NCBI GenBank assembly: GCA_009920815.1
Contig: RFZH01000088.1
Coordinates: 1 to 8,696, forward strand
Origin: Paracoccaceae bacterium
GTDB taxonomy: Bacteria; Pseudomonadota; Alphaproteobacteria; Rhodobacterales; Rhodobacteraceae
DNA length: 8,696 nucleotides
Direction: 5' to 3'
Shown here: piece by piece, positions 1 through 5,899 of the stretch
How positions within the stretch are numbered: position 1 is the stretch's first letter
Layout: each line of letters begins with the position of its first letter
Made by a program: the position numbers and the translations under genes
Notes under the pieces: generated by a model
Database searches by the model: none
Told to the model about the DNA's origin: nothing
Seen by the model: the letters and a program-made list of their open reading frames with translations, nothing else

Positions 1-79
1 TTCATTTTACGTGCAGAATTGTCTATAAGTGTGGCACAATTTACAGTAGCGCAGTATGCACCACACCAAGGGAACATTC

Positions 80-628
80 ATGATCCGTTTGATAACTGCT
101 TTGTTCTGTTTGCTCGCCAACGTAAGTGTTGCGAATACGGTTCACCCTCTCATCAGTGCGATGCAAGAGATCGATGCCAATGTGGTGTTCATGCGTCATG
201 CCTTGGCACCAGGAGTTGGGGATCCTGCAAATTTTCAAATTGGAAACTGTTCGACACAACGCAACCTTGATGGTGCAGGGCGTGCCCAAGCCGTGGCGAT
301 TGGCCATCAAATGCGTGAGGCTGGCATTGCCTTTTCGCGCATATTGTCAAGCAAATGGTGTCGATGTCTTGAAACAGCGCAATTGCTGGATATGGGATTG
401 GTCACGCCTTTTGACGGGTTGAATTCATTTTTTCAAGGTCATGCTGATCGGCAGTCCACGCTGAATATGTTGAGGGATGAAATATCGCGCATCTCAACGG
501 CGCCCGTTTTGTTGGTGACGCACCAAGTTGTCATTACCGCGATCACCCAACAATCCGCACGCAGTGGCGAACTTGTTTTGTATAATACTGAAACAGGGCA
601 ATCGCGGCGATTGCACTTGGTGCCCTAA
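80..628 (+). CDS. Secreted histidine phosphatase family protein
   Basis: A 182-residue protein of the histidine phosphatase (phosphoglycerate mutase-like) superfamily, predicted to act outside the cytoplasm on an unknown phosphoester. The ATG at 80 is chosen over one at 56 because AAGGGAA lies just before it and the protein then begins with a clean signal peptide, M-I-R followed by a hydrophobic run to about residue 17 and a likely cut after A-N-V-S-V-A. The first catalytic motif is F-M-R-H-A-L-A-P-G (Arg39, His40, with RHA in place of the usual RHG). The Arg of S-S-K-W-C-R (Arg95) and the distal His of V-T-H-Q (His148) complete the phosphate pocket. The S-K-W-C-R-C-L-E-T-A stretch is typical of the alphaproteobacterial branch. 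It stands alone and runs convergently into the next gene. The fold is secure; the substrate is not known. Confidence 0.88.
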   Translation: MIRLITALFCLLANVSVANTVHPLISAMQEIDANVVFMRHALAPGVGDPANFQIGNCSTQRNLDGAGRAQAVAIGHQMREAGIAFSRILSSKWCRCLETAQLLDMGLVTPFDGLNSFFQGHADRQSTLNMLRDEISRISTAPVLLVTHQVVITAITQQSARSGELVLYNTETGQSRRLHLVP

Positions 629-659
629 AGTATTTGTGATGCAAAGCTGGTCACAGGTG

Positions 660-1565
660 CTAGTAAATGTCAGCCGCAGCTTGAAATACCGATAGATGTC
701 GCTGCACAAGCTCTGCCGGATCCTTGCTATAGCCTCCGCCGATAACAGTGGCCACCGGTATTTGTTTGTTTCTAAAAAAATCCAGTACTAGCTTGTCGCG
801 GTATCTGATGCCGTCTAGGGAGATGTTAAGTTTGCCAAGCGCATCAGCAAAATAAACGTCGACCCCCGCATCATACAACACAATATTCGGGACAAAATCG
901 CGCATAATCGTGCGCAGCGTTTTATACAGCATGTCGAGATAGGTTTTATCCTCTGTTCCATCTGGCAGCTCAATATCAAGGGATCCCGATTGTCTTTTGG
1001 GGCCAACATAGCGTTGTCCATGAAGCGAACAGGTAAAGATATCAGCGTGACCCTGACAAATGTCGATCGTCCCATCCCCTTGGTGGACATCACAATCCAG
1101 TATCAAAACCCGATCCGCAATCCGCTGTTGCGTTAGCTGTTTTGCCGTAAAGGCAAGGTCGTTGAACACGCAAAAACCGTATCCGAACTGATGGTGTGCA
1201 TGATGGGCGCCTCCGGCGGTGTGACATGCTATTTTGTTTTCAATTGCAAGTTTTGCACAGTGTAATGTACCGTTTGGCATCAAAAAACTGCGCTCTAACA
1301 GTTGAACAGACCATGGTAGATTAATCCTGTTCATCTCAGCACGTGTCATCAGATTATTCTGAAACCGTGCGACGTAATCTGGATCATGTGATAAAGTTAA
1401 ATCTTTTACCGTCGCCGGCCAATGTGAGTGCGGTTCAAACCGTGTCGACATTGCGCCGGTCGTGATTTCAGAATAAAGCGCAGAAAATTTACGCCCAGAT
1501 ACCTTATGGGTGTCTGGTAAATTTAGATCGTAAATAGGACTGTGGATCAGGGGAATGACCGCCAT
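660..1565 (-). CDS. Histone deacetylase family enzyme, class IV (HDAC11-like)
   Basis: A 301-residue zinc-dependent amidohydrolase of the arginase/deacetylase fold; bacterial members remove acetyl groups from proteins, polyamines or small molecules. All hallmark residues are visible: the His pair in G-G-A-H-H-A-H (His121, His122), F-G-Y-G-F-C-V-F-N-D (127-136), zinc ligands Asp159 and His161 in D-C-D-V-H-Q-G-D-G, the third ligand Asp236 in Y-D-A-G-V-D, and the transition-state Tyr279 in G-G-G-Y. The length and the G-F-C-V-F-N-D form point to the HDAC11-like class IV branch rather than the longer AcuC or polyamine (AphA) types. It has no signal peptide, so it should be cytoplasmic. It begins 20 bases after the DUF2237 gene stops, so the two are very likely co-transcribed. 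The family call is firm; the natural substrate is unknown. Confidence 0.93.
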   Translation of the reverse strand: MAVIPLIHSPIYDLNLPDTHKVSGRKFSALYSEITTGAMSTRFEPHSHWPATVKDLTLSHDPDYVARFQNNLMTRAEMNRINLPWSVQLLERSFLMPNGTLHCAKLAIENKIACHTAGGAHHAHHQFGYGFCVFNDLAFTAKQLTQQRIADRVLILDCDVHQGDGTIDICQGHADIFTCSLHGQRYVGPKRQSGSLDIELPDGTEDKTYLDMLYKTLRTIMRDFVPNIVLYDAGVDVYFADALGKLNISLDGIRYRDKLVLDFFRNKQIPVATVIGGGYSKDPAELVQRHLSVFQAAADIY

Positions 1566-1585
1566 AATTTACGACAGTGCATCCG

Positions 1586-1954
1586 TCACAGATAATAAAG
1601 CTCAAGCACCTCTGGCGGCACGATCTCGAGTGCTTTTATATGCGTGGATTGCGGTTTTATTTTGGGTGCAAAGCCTTCTTCATGGGCCTGCAAAAACCGG
1701 CTTGCACACAGACACCAACTGTCGCCCTCTTTCAATCCGACAAAGTTAAATTCGGGTCGAGGCGTGCTTAGATCATTTCCTAGATACTTGGAAAATGCTA
1801 AAAATTCTTTCGTGACAACCGCACAAACCGTGTGGCTGCCGGCATCTTGCGCACAGGTATTGCAATGGCCATCGCGGAAAAATCCTGTGACCGGATTTAC
1901 TGAACATTGTTCAAGTGTTCCGCCTAGAACGTTTATGGATGGCTCAATCTTCAT
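1586..1954 (-). CDS. DUF2237 family protein
   Basis: A 122-residue soluble protein of unknown function that matches the DUF2237 family from end to end. Recognisable stretches are N-V-L-G-G-T-L-E-Q-C-S (8-18), N-P-V-T-G-F-F-R-D-G (20-29), G-S-H-T-V-C-A-V-V-T-K-E-F-L (39-52), G-N-D-L-S-T-P-R-P-E-F (59-69) and G-D-S-W-C-L-C-A-S-R (77-86), ending in A-L-E-I-V-P-P-E-V-L. Six cysteines (17, 31, 34, 44, 81, 83) with conserved spacing suggest metal binding or redox chemistry, but that is inference. The ATG at 1954 follows an ACGGGACAG ribosome site. It is the first gene of the unit with the deacetylase, so the promoter should lie in 1955-2165. Length is normal for the family. Confidence 0.9.
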   Translation of the reverse strand: MKIEPSINVLGGTLEQCSVNPVTGFFRDGHCNTCAQDAGSHTVCAVVTKEFLAFSKYLGNDLSTPRPEFNFVGLKEGDSWCLCASRFLQAHEEGFAPKIKPQSTHIKALEIVPPEVLELYYL

Positions 1955-2165
1955 TCTGTCCCGTTCTCTTTTATTACTTTAGATGCTAAGCTTTACATAT
2001 CACAAAAAATCGTTGCTGATAGGCCTATTTCCCGCGAAATCGTCGCGCAGCATACTGTGGTCTTAACAAGGGTTGCACAATAGCACTAGCGGGTATGCGC
2101 GTGGTGGCCTATCTCAAAATATCGCGGTGTGTTACCTCTGGTTCAACAGATAAAGGATTATCAAA
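1955..2165. other. Non-coding region with nested inverted repeats
   Basis: No credible gene is seen here. The stretch separates the minus-strand DUF2237 gene from a plus-strand small ORF, so it should hold promoters in both directions, although I see no convincing -35/-10 pair. It contains an 8-base inverted repeat, GATAGGCC at 2018-2025 and GGCCTATC at 2106-2113. Inside it are a 5-base pair CCCGC (2031-2035) with GCGGG (2089-2093), and an alternative pair CGCGCA (2044-2049) with TGCGCG (2096-2101). The last two cross each other, so only one can form at a time within the long outer stem. This could be a structured leader or simply chance. Confidence 0.35.
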
Positions 2166-2264
2166 ATGACCAGATTTTATACCACGCTCATGTCATGGCT
2201 TGTTCGTTCCGGCGAAAGATCAGCAGACTGCTATTTCAAAAAAGGCCGTGCCTATTACGTCTAA
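2166..2264 (+). CDS. Candidate 32-residue small protein
   Basis: This short reading frame encodes 32 residues, starting M-T-R-F-Y-T-T-L-M-S-W-L-V-R-S-G-E-R and ending F-K-K-G-R-A-Y-Y-V before TAA. It has a good ribosome site, AAAGGA at 2152-2157, eight bases before the ATG. The first half could form an amphipathic helix and the second half is basic with an aromatic end; net charge is positive. There is no cysteine-rich or transmembrane pattern. I do not recognise the family. It sits alone in a non-coding gap, on the strand opposite to both neighbours, and ends 67 bases before the convergent tautomerase gene. Coding status rests only on the ribosome site and the protein-like composition. Confidence 0.4.
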   Translation: MTRFYTTLMSWLVRSGERSADCYFKKGRAYYV

Positions 2265-2331
2265 GCTTGGCTCGGTGACCGTTCAGGGCCTTCCGCGTCA
2301 CATCCTGCAGATGGATGAGGGATTCAGAGTG

Positions 2332-2769
2332 TTAGGCTTTTGTTCGTAGCTCATCTTGCAAATCTGTGGGAAGTTTTTGAAACCAACTCTCTTCCTCGCC
2401 AGGATTTGGCAGTAGATGGCCAAACTCCAGAACACTTGGGCCGGGAATGTCTGAAATATAAACCCAGATATTTTCTTTTGGCGTCCCCGTGATTTCGCCC
2501 AGTTCGCGGCAAATTCGAAACATGAGATTTTGCTTTTGTTCCGGTGTGCGGCCCGCCCGAATATCAGCGCGCACCCAAATCTGATTGTGCGCTGCGGGGG
2601 CACCTGCGATGAAATGCGACCCTTGATCAATCGACTGAAAGATGACTTGGACAAAGTACCGTGGCGCACGTGCAATTTCGTGATGCGCGTTGGTGAGTGC
2701 GGTTGCAATGTCTTGCTGCTGCTCTTGGAATAATTGTCCGGGTCGGGTCCAACATACATAAGTCGGCAT
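2332..2769 (-). CDS. cis-3-chloroacrylic acid dehalogenase-like tautomerase
   Basis: A 145-residue tautomerase-superfamily protein of the long (fused beta-alpha-beta) type. The initiator Met is followed by Pro, which becomes the catalytic amino-terminal Pro1 after Met removal. Counting from Pro1, the residues known to matter in cis-3-chloroacrylic acid dehalogenase (cis-CaaD) are all at the same numbers: His28, Arg70, Arg73, Tyr103 and Glu114. The surrounding text also matches, e.g. N-I-W-V-Y-I-S-D-I-P and a carboxy-terminal L-L-P-N-P-G-E-E-E-S-W-F. cis-CaaD hydrolyses cis-3-haloacrylates to malonate semialdehyde; the relative Cg10062 keeps the same six residues but works mainly as a hydratase of acetylenic acids. 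The natural substrate here could be either type or something else. A strong AGGAGG lies seven bases before the ATG. It follows the truncated fumarase domain by 24 bases on the same strand. Family is secure, reaction unproven. Confidence 0.85.
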   Translation of the reverse strand: MPTYVCWTRPGQLFQEQQQDIATALTNAHHEIARAPRYFVQVIFQSIDQGSHFIAGAPAAHNQIWVRADIRAGRTPEQKQNLMFRICRELGEITGTPKENIWVYISDIPGPSVLEFGHLLPNPGEEESWFQKLPTDLQDELRTKA

Positions 2770-2793
2770 TTCAAATCCTCCTGTAATTTTCAG

Positions 2794-3264
2794 CTAGGCC
2801 GAAAGCGGCCGTCGCCACTGTTTTGGTCCAGCTTGATGAACGGAATTTCCCTGTGTATCGACGGCGACCATGACTGGCATGTCCTCAACACGCAGGCGAT
2901 AAATCGCTTCCATCCCAAGGTCTTGGAATGCGATAGGCTCTGCGTCTTTGATGGTTTTTGACACCAAATAGGCGGCACCGCCAACAGCGATCAGATATGC
3001 CGCTTTATGCGCTTTGATTGCGTCTATTGCGGTGGGCCCACGTTCGGCTTTGCCGATCATAACTTTTAGGCCAGTGGCCCCCAAGATTTGATCGGTGAAT
3101 TTGTCCATTCGGGTTGATGTTGTTGGCCCTGCAGGTCCGATGATTTCGTCCCTGACAGCGTCCACTGGGCAAAGATACGCCAGAAACGGGCGTTTTGCAT
3201 ATTCATTTCCCACGTGCTGGGTTTGAAACGCTTCCAGTAACAGCCTCGGCGCAATCCGCCGCAT
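2794..3264 (-). pseudogene. Truncated fumarase/tartrate dehydratase beta domain
   Basis: This 156-residue frame is the carboxy-terminal (beta) domain of the class I fumarase/L-tartrate dehydratase family, which with an iron-sulfur alpha domain adds or removes water on C4 dicarboxylates. Clear motifs are G-P-A-G-P-T-T-S-T-R-M-D (43-54), I-G-K-A-E-R (70-75), G-G-A-A-Y-L-V-S-K (95-103), L-G-M-E-A-I-Y (116-122) and V-E-D-M-P-V (126-131). Free-standing beta subunits normally have about 180-200 residues; here the first 40 or so, including the glycine-rich S-G-x-x-x-x-x-R-D-x-A-H region, are missing or degraded (the start reads M-R-R-I-A-P-R-L-L-L-E-A). The ATG at 3264 has no ribosome site, as the DNA before it is pyrimidine-rich, and the divergent SnoaL gene begins 23 bases beyond. 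No alpha subunit is in the window. I infer a 5'-truncated remnant, though a functional short form cannot be excluded. Confidence 0.7.
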
Positions 3265-3287
3265 AAGTAAAAAAGAAAGGGAAAGCC

Positions 3288-3719
3288 ATGAAAGATATTG
3301 ATCAAGCCGACATTATCGCTGCCAATAAACAACGCGCACGCGACTATTTCAAAGCCTTTGCGACCCAAGATCGTGTTTGGTTAGATGCAAATGTCGCGGC
3401 AACCTATGTCCGGCAAGATACAACTTTGCCATTTGAGGTTATTGGCCCAGATGGTGTGATGAAATTGGGTGACGTGCTTTTGGGCGCCTTCTCTGAAATA
3501 GAGCTTGATATACAAGAGGTCATCGCAGAGAGTGATAAAGTGCTGGTGCATCTACGCTTTCGCGGCGTTCATTCCGGCGCGTTTGGCGATTATGCAGCAA
3601 CGGGCAAACGATTTGATGTTATGGTCTTGGACTTTTTCCGTATGGAGAATGGTATGATTGCGGAACAATGGCCGGCAATCGATAACTTGGGCCTACAGCA
3701 ACAAATTGGGATGATTTAA
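3288..3719 (+). CDS. SnoaL-like (NTF2-fold) protein, ester cyclase type
   Basis: A 143-residue protein of the SnoaL-like/ester cyclase group in the NTF2-like superfamily, small cone-shaped barrels that act as cyclases, hydratases or isomerases on hydrophobic acids. Typical traits are the early helix with R-D-Y-F-K-A-F (residues 18-24), V-L-V-H-L-R-F-R-G-V-H-S-G (84-96) near the middle, A-T-G-K-R-F-D-V (104-111) and the closing F-F-R-M-E-N-G-M-I-A-E-Q-W-P-A-I-D-N-L-G-L-Q-Q-Q. Such proteins keep acidic and His residues in the pocket, but I cannot assign catalysis. A good ribosome site, AAAGGGA at 3276-3282, fixes the start. It heads an operon, with 4 bases to the SDR gene. The divergent truncated fumarase frame is so close that the operon promoter must lie inside that frame. 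Confidence 0.82.
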   Translation: MKDIDQADIIAANKQRARDYFKAFATQDRVWLDANVAATYVRQDTTLPFEVIGPDGVMKLGDVLLGAFSEIELDIQEVIAESDKVLVHLRFRGVHSGAFGDYAATGKRFDVMVLDFFRMENGMIAEQWPAIDNLGLQQQIGMI

Positions 3720-3723
3720 ACTG

Positions 3724-4467
3724 ATGAGACTTGAGGGCAAATCTGCACTTATTACCGGCGGCGCCTCTGGATTTGGCGCCGCGATTGCACGCACCTTTGC
3801 CGCCCAAGGCGCATGTGTGACAATTATGGATCTTAATGGCGCGGGCGCTGCAAAAGTTGCTGCAGACTTTGGCGGTTTTTCGATACAGGGTGATGTAACC
3901 AAATCGCGTGATATTAACGACGCTGTGTCAGCGGCACATAAAAATGGTGGATCTCTGGATATCGTTGTCAATAACGCGGGGTGGACGCATCGCAACAAAC
4001 CCATGCTTGACGTGACCGAAGAAGAATATGACCGTCTTTATGACATCAATGTGCGGTCGATTTTTCACATGTCGCGCGCAGTTGTGCCAATCATGCGGAC
4101 CCAGGGGGCAGGGGTTATATTGAACATCGGATCTACGGCAGGTATCCGTCCACGTCCCGGTTTGACGTGGTACAATTCAACAAAGGGAGCTGTGAACCTT
4201 TTGTCAAAATCGATGGCGGTTGAACTGGCACCAGATGGAATTCGTGTGAATTGTGTTGCCCCTGTCATTGGTGCAACTGCTTTGCTCGAATCCTTTATGG
4301 GATTGCCAGATACGCCAGAAAATCGTGCTAAATTCATTGCAACGATCCCGATGGGGCGGATGTCAGAGCCCCAAGACATCGCGAACGCCTGCTTGTATCT
4401 TGCCTCTGACGAAGCAGAGTTTATCACAGGCACCGTCTTGGAAGTTGACGGCGGGCGGACAATTTAA
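3724..4467 (+). CDS. SDR family NAD-dependent oxidoreductase
   Basis: A 247-residue classical short-chain dehydrogenase/reductase, which oxidises an alcohol or reduces a carbonyl on an unidentified substrate. The cofactor site is T-G-G-A-S-G-F-G (11-18); an Asp at the end of the second strand (Asp36 in I-M-D-L-N) argues for NAD rather than NADP. N-N-A-G is at 83-86 and the catalytic set is Asn109, Ser137, Tyr150 and Lys154 (W-Y-N-S-T-K). The carboxy end has the usual L-Y-L-A-S-D-E and V-D-G-G. Residues I-G-S-T-A-G-I-R-P-R-P-G-L-T-W-Y resemble members annotated as glucose or 3-hydroxyacyl dehydrogenases, but the name cannot be taken further. It follows the SnoaL gene by 4 bases and precedes the lyase by 3, so translation is probably coupled. 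Confidence 0.92.
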   Translation: MRLEGKSALITGGASGFGAAIARTFAAQGACVTIMDLNGAGAAKVAADFGGFSIQGDVTKSRDINDAVSAAHKNGGSLDIVVNNAGWTHRNKPMLDVTEEEYDRLYDINVRSIFHMSRAVVPIMRTQGAGVILNIGSTAGIRPRPGLTWYNSTKGAVNLLSKSMAVELAPDGIRVNCVAPVIGATALLESFMGLPDTPENRAKFIATIPMGRMSEPQDIANACLYLASDEAEFITGTVLEVDGGRTI

Positions 4468-4470
4468 CCG

Positions 4471-5286
4471 ATGACAGAGCGTTTGCCCGTAACCTATTTG
4501 TTCGTTCCAGCAAATCGACCAGATCGTTTTGAAAAAGCGCTGGCTACAGGCGCGGATCGTATTATTCTTGATCTAGAAGATGCAGTCCCATTGGACGGCA
4601 AAGATGTCGCGCGGGCAGCACTTGTCGCGGCCCAATTGGATTGGTCGCGTATCGTGGTGCGGGTCAATCCGTCAAGCACCGGCTTTTTTTATGATGATCT
4701 GCGTGCGGTTGCCGCGACGCAGGCTGCAGGCGTGATGATCGCCAAGGCAGAAACTGCTGCTGACATAAACATAGTTGCTCAGGCGATTGGTCGTCCAATT
4801 GACATCACGCCCTTGGTTGAAACAGCCGCAGGCCTAGATGCTGTGGACGAAATGTTATGCGCCGCTGGCGTATCGCGCGTTGCGTTTGGACATTTGGACA
4901 TGGCCGTTGATTTGGGGTGTTCCACGGATTGGGACAGCTTGGTTCTTGCGCGTCAAACCCTGGTTTTGAGATCACGGCGACATGGCAAAGCTGCCCCGAT
5001 CGAGGGGGTGACGCCTCACATCGAGGACGAACAAGTGTTTGCCGATACGCTATTGGCCAAAAAGTTTGGATTTGGGGCAAAGCTTTTGATACATCCCAAA
5101 CAGATCGCACCAACCCTGCGTGCGTTTGCCCCATCTGATCAAGAGGTGACATGGGCGCACAAAGTCCTTGCAGCTTTGGCTGCATCAAATGGGGCAGCGG
5201 TCGCGGTTGACGGTAAGATGGTTGATAAACCCGTCGAAGATGCTGCGCGTCGCATTTTAACGCATGTGCAGGATCAAACGCTTTAA
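4471..5286 (+). CDS. HpcH/HpaI aldolase/citrate lyase (CitE-type) protein
   Basis: A 271-residue TIM-barrel lyase of the CitE/malyl-CoA lyase branch of the HpcH/HpaI family, which split or form carbon-carbon bonds in beta-hydroxyacyl-CoA or related acids using a divalent metal. Visible motifs are L-F-V-P-A-N-R-P-D-R-F-E-K-A (10-23), the D-L-E-D-A-V stretch (34-39), R-V-N-P (64-67), P-L-V-E-T-A-A-G-L (114-122) with the metal-binding Glu, and F-G-H-L-D-M-A-V-D-L-G (139-149) with the second metal ligand Asp. Near the end, L-L-I-H-P-K-Q-I fits the family. Length is near the 270-300 expected. It is the third gene of the operon (3 bases after the SDR) with only a weak ribosome site. No CoA ligase or transferase is nearby, so whether the substrate is a CoA ester is open. 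Confidence 0.9.
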   Translation: MTERLPVTYLFVPANRPDRFEKALATGADRIILDLEDAVPLDGKDVARAALVAAQLDWSRIVVRVNPSSTGFFYDDLRAVAATQAAGVMIAKAETAADINIVAQAIGRPIDITPLVETAAGLDAVDEMLCAAGVSRVAFGHLDMAVDLGCSTDWDSLVLARQTLVLRSRRHGKAAPIEGVTPHIEDEQVFADTLLAKKFGFGAKLLIHPKQIAPTLRAFAPSDQEVTWAHKVLAALAASNGAAVAVDGKMVDKPVEDAARRILTHVQDQTL

Positions 5287-5397
5287 TGTGTGTTTAATTG
5301 CTGTTTTAGGGTCGCGTGCAAACAAACACGTGTCGCGAATAGTGTCGAATGAAAACAACAAATGGACGTATTTCTGTGGGACAGCCGCGAGGATCCT

Positions 5398-5850
5398 ATG
5401 AGCACAGAAATCAGCGATAACACAACACATCTTTCGATTGCCTCTGGGCTTTTGGCATTGCAGGGCCTTTCGGTCGATTGGGATTCACGCCCGCTGGAGG
5501 GGGGGACTGACCCTGCCTATGGCACTGTTCGGTGGCGCACAATTTTTGATGCGGATCAAACGCCACAAACCACTTCTATGGTGGTCGGCGTCGCAGAGTT
5601 CGGGCCAAACGACTATTTACTTCCGCATTCGCACTCAGCGGCCGAAGTTTATTTGGGGCTTGAGGGCGAGGGAATTGTCACAATCTCAGGAAAACAACAT
5701 CGAATGGCACCTGGAACTGCCCTGTTCGTGCCAGAAAATGCCGAGCACGCAACCGTTGCTGGCGCATCTGGCCTGCGATTTTTATATGTGTTTGCGAAAG
5801 ATAAGTTTTCTGATGTGCATTACGTGTTTGCACCCTCGTTGAACACCTAG
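5398..5850 (+). CDS. Single-domain cupin protein
   Basis: A 150-residue one-domain cupin, a small metal-binding beta barrel. The start at 5398 is preferred to an in-frame ATG at 5362 because G-A-G-G-A (5388-5392) precedes it and the upstream residues do not fit the family. The first cupin motif is P-H-S-H-S-A-A-E-V-Y-L-G-L-E-G-E-G with metal ligands His77, His79 and Glu83; the second is F-V-P-E-N-A-E-H-A-T with His117. The carboxy end, L-R-F-L-Y-V-F-A-K-D-K-F-S-D-V, is typical of a group in Rhodobacteraceae. Small cupins serve as isomerases, lyases (including DMSP lyases) or dioxygenases, and none of these can be chosen from sequence alone. It lies 111 bases after the lyase gene on the same strand, so it may share the pathway but have its own promoter. 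Confidence 0.83.
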   Translation: MSTEISDNTTHLSIASGLLALQGLSVDWDSRPLEGGTDPAYGTVRWRTIFDADQTPQTTSMVVGVAEFGPNDYLLPHSHSAAEVYLGLEGEGIVTISGKQHRMAPGTALFVPENAEHATVAGASGLRFLYVFAKDKFSDVHYVFAPSLNT

Positions 5851-5851
5851 C

Positions 5852-5894
5852 GCCCATCGTTAACTAGCCGTTTAGCCCGGCTTAAACTGTGGGC
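5852..5894. terminator. Possible terminator between convergent genes
   Basis: The 49-base gap between the cupin and trhO stop codons is filled by inverted repeats. An outer arm pair is GCCCA (5852-5856) with TGGGC (5890-5894). Inside, GTTTAG (5870-5875) pairs with CTTAAAC (5881-5887) apart from one bulged T, and an alternative stem is AGCCG (5866-5870) with CGGCT (5878-5882). Position suits a shared terminator for the two converging genes, but no run of T follows on either strand, so this is a weak call. Confidence 0.3.
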
Positions 5895-5899
5895 AAGCT

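Noticed and set aside
56..79. Upstream in-frame ATG for the histidine phosphatase
   Set aside because: It would add residues before a clean signal peptide, and the ribosome site AAGGGAA lies after it, in the right place for the ATG at 80.
635..655. TGTGA/TCACA inverted repeat between convergent genes
   Set aside because: The stem is only five bases with an eleven-base loop and no T run; the spacing also differs from a CRP site.
2301..2317. CATCC/GGATG hairpin as terminator of the tautomerase gene
   Set aside because: Five base pairs with no T tract on either strand; too weak to call.
2298..2774. 158-codon minus-strand frame overlapping the tautomerase
   Set aside because: It is another frame of the tautomerase gene with no recognisable domain and a composition unlike a real protein.
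5311..5330. GC-rich hairpin between the lyase and cupin genes as terminator
   Set aside because: The stem is short and includes a G-U pair, and no T run follows.
5362..5397. Upstream ATG at 5362 for the cupin
   Set aside because: No ribosome site precedes it, while GAGGA stands before the ATG at 5398.
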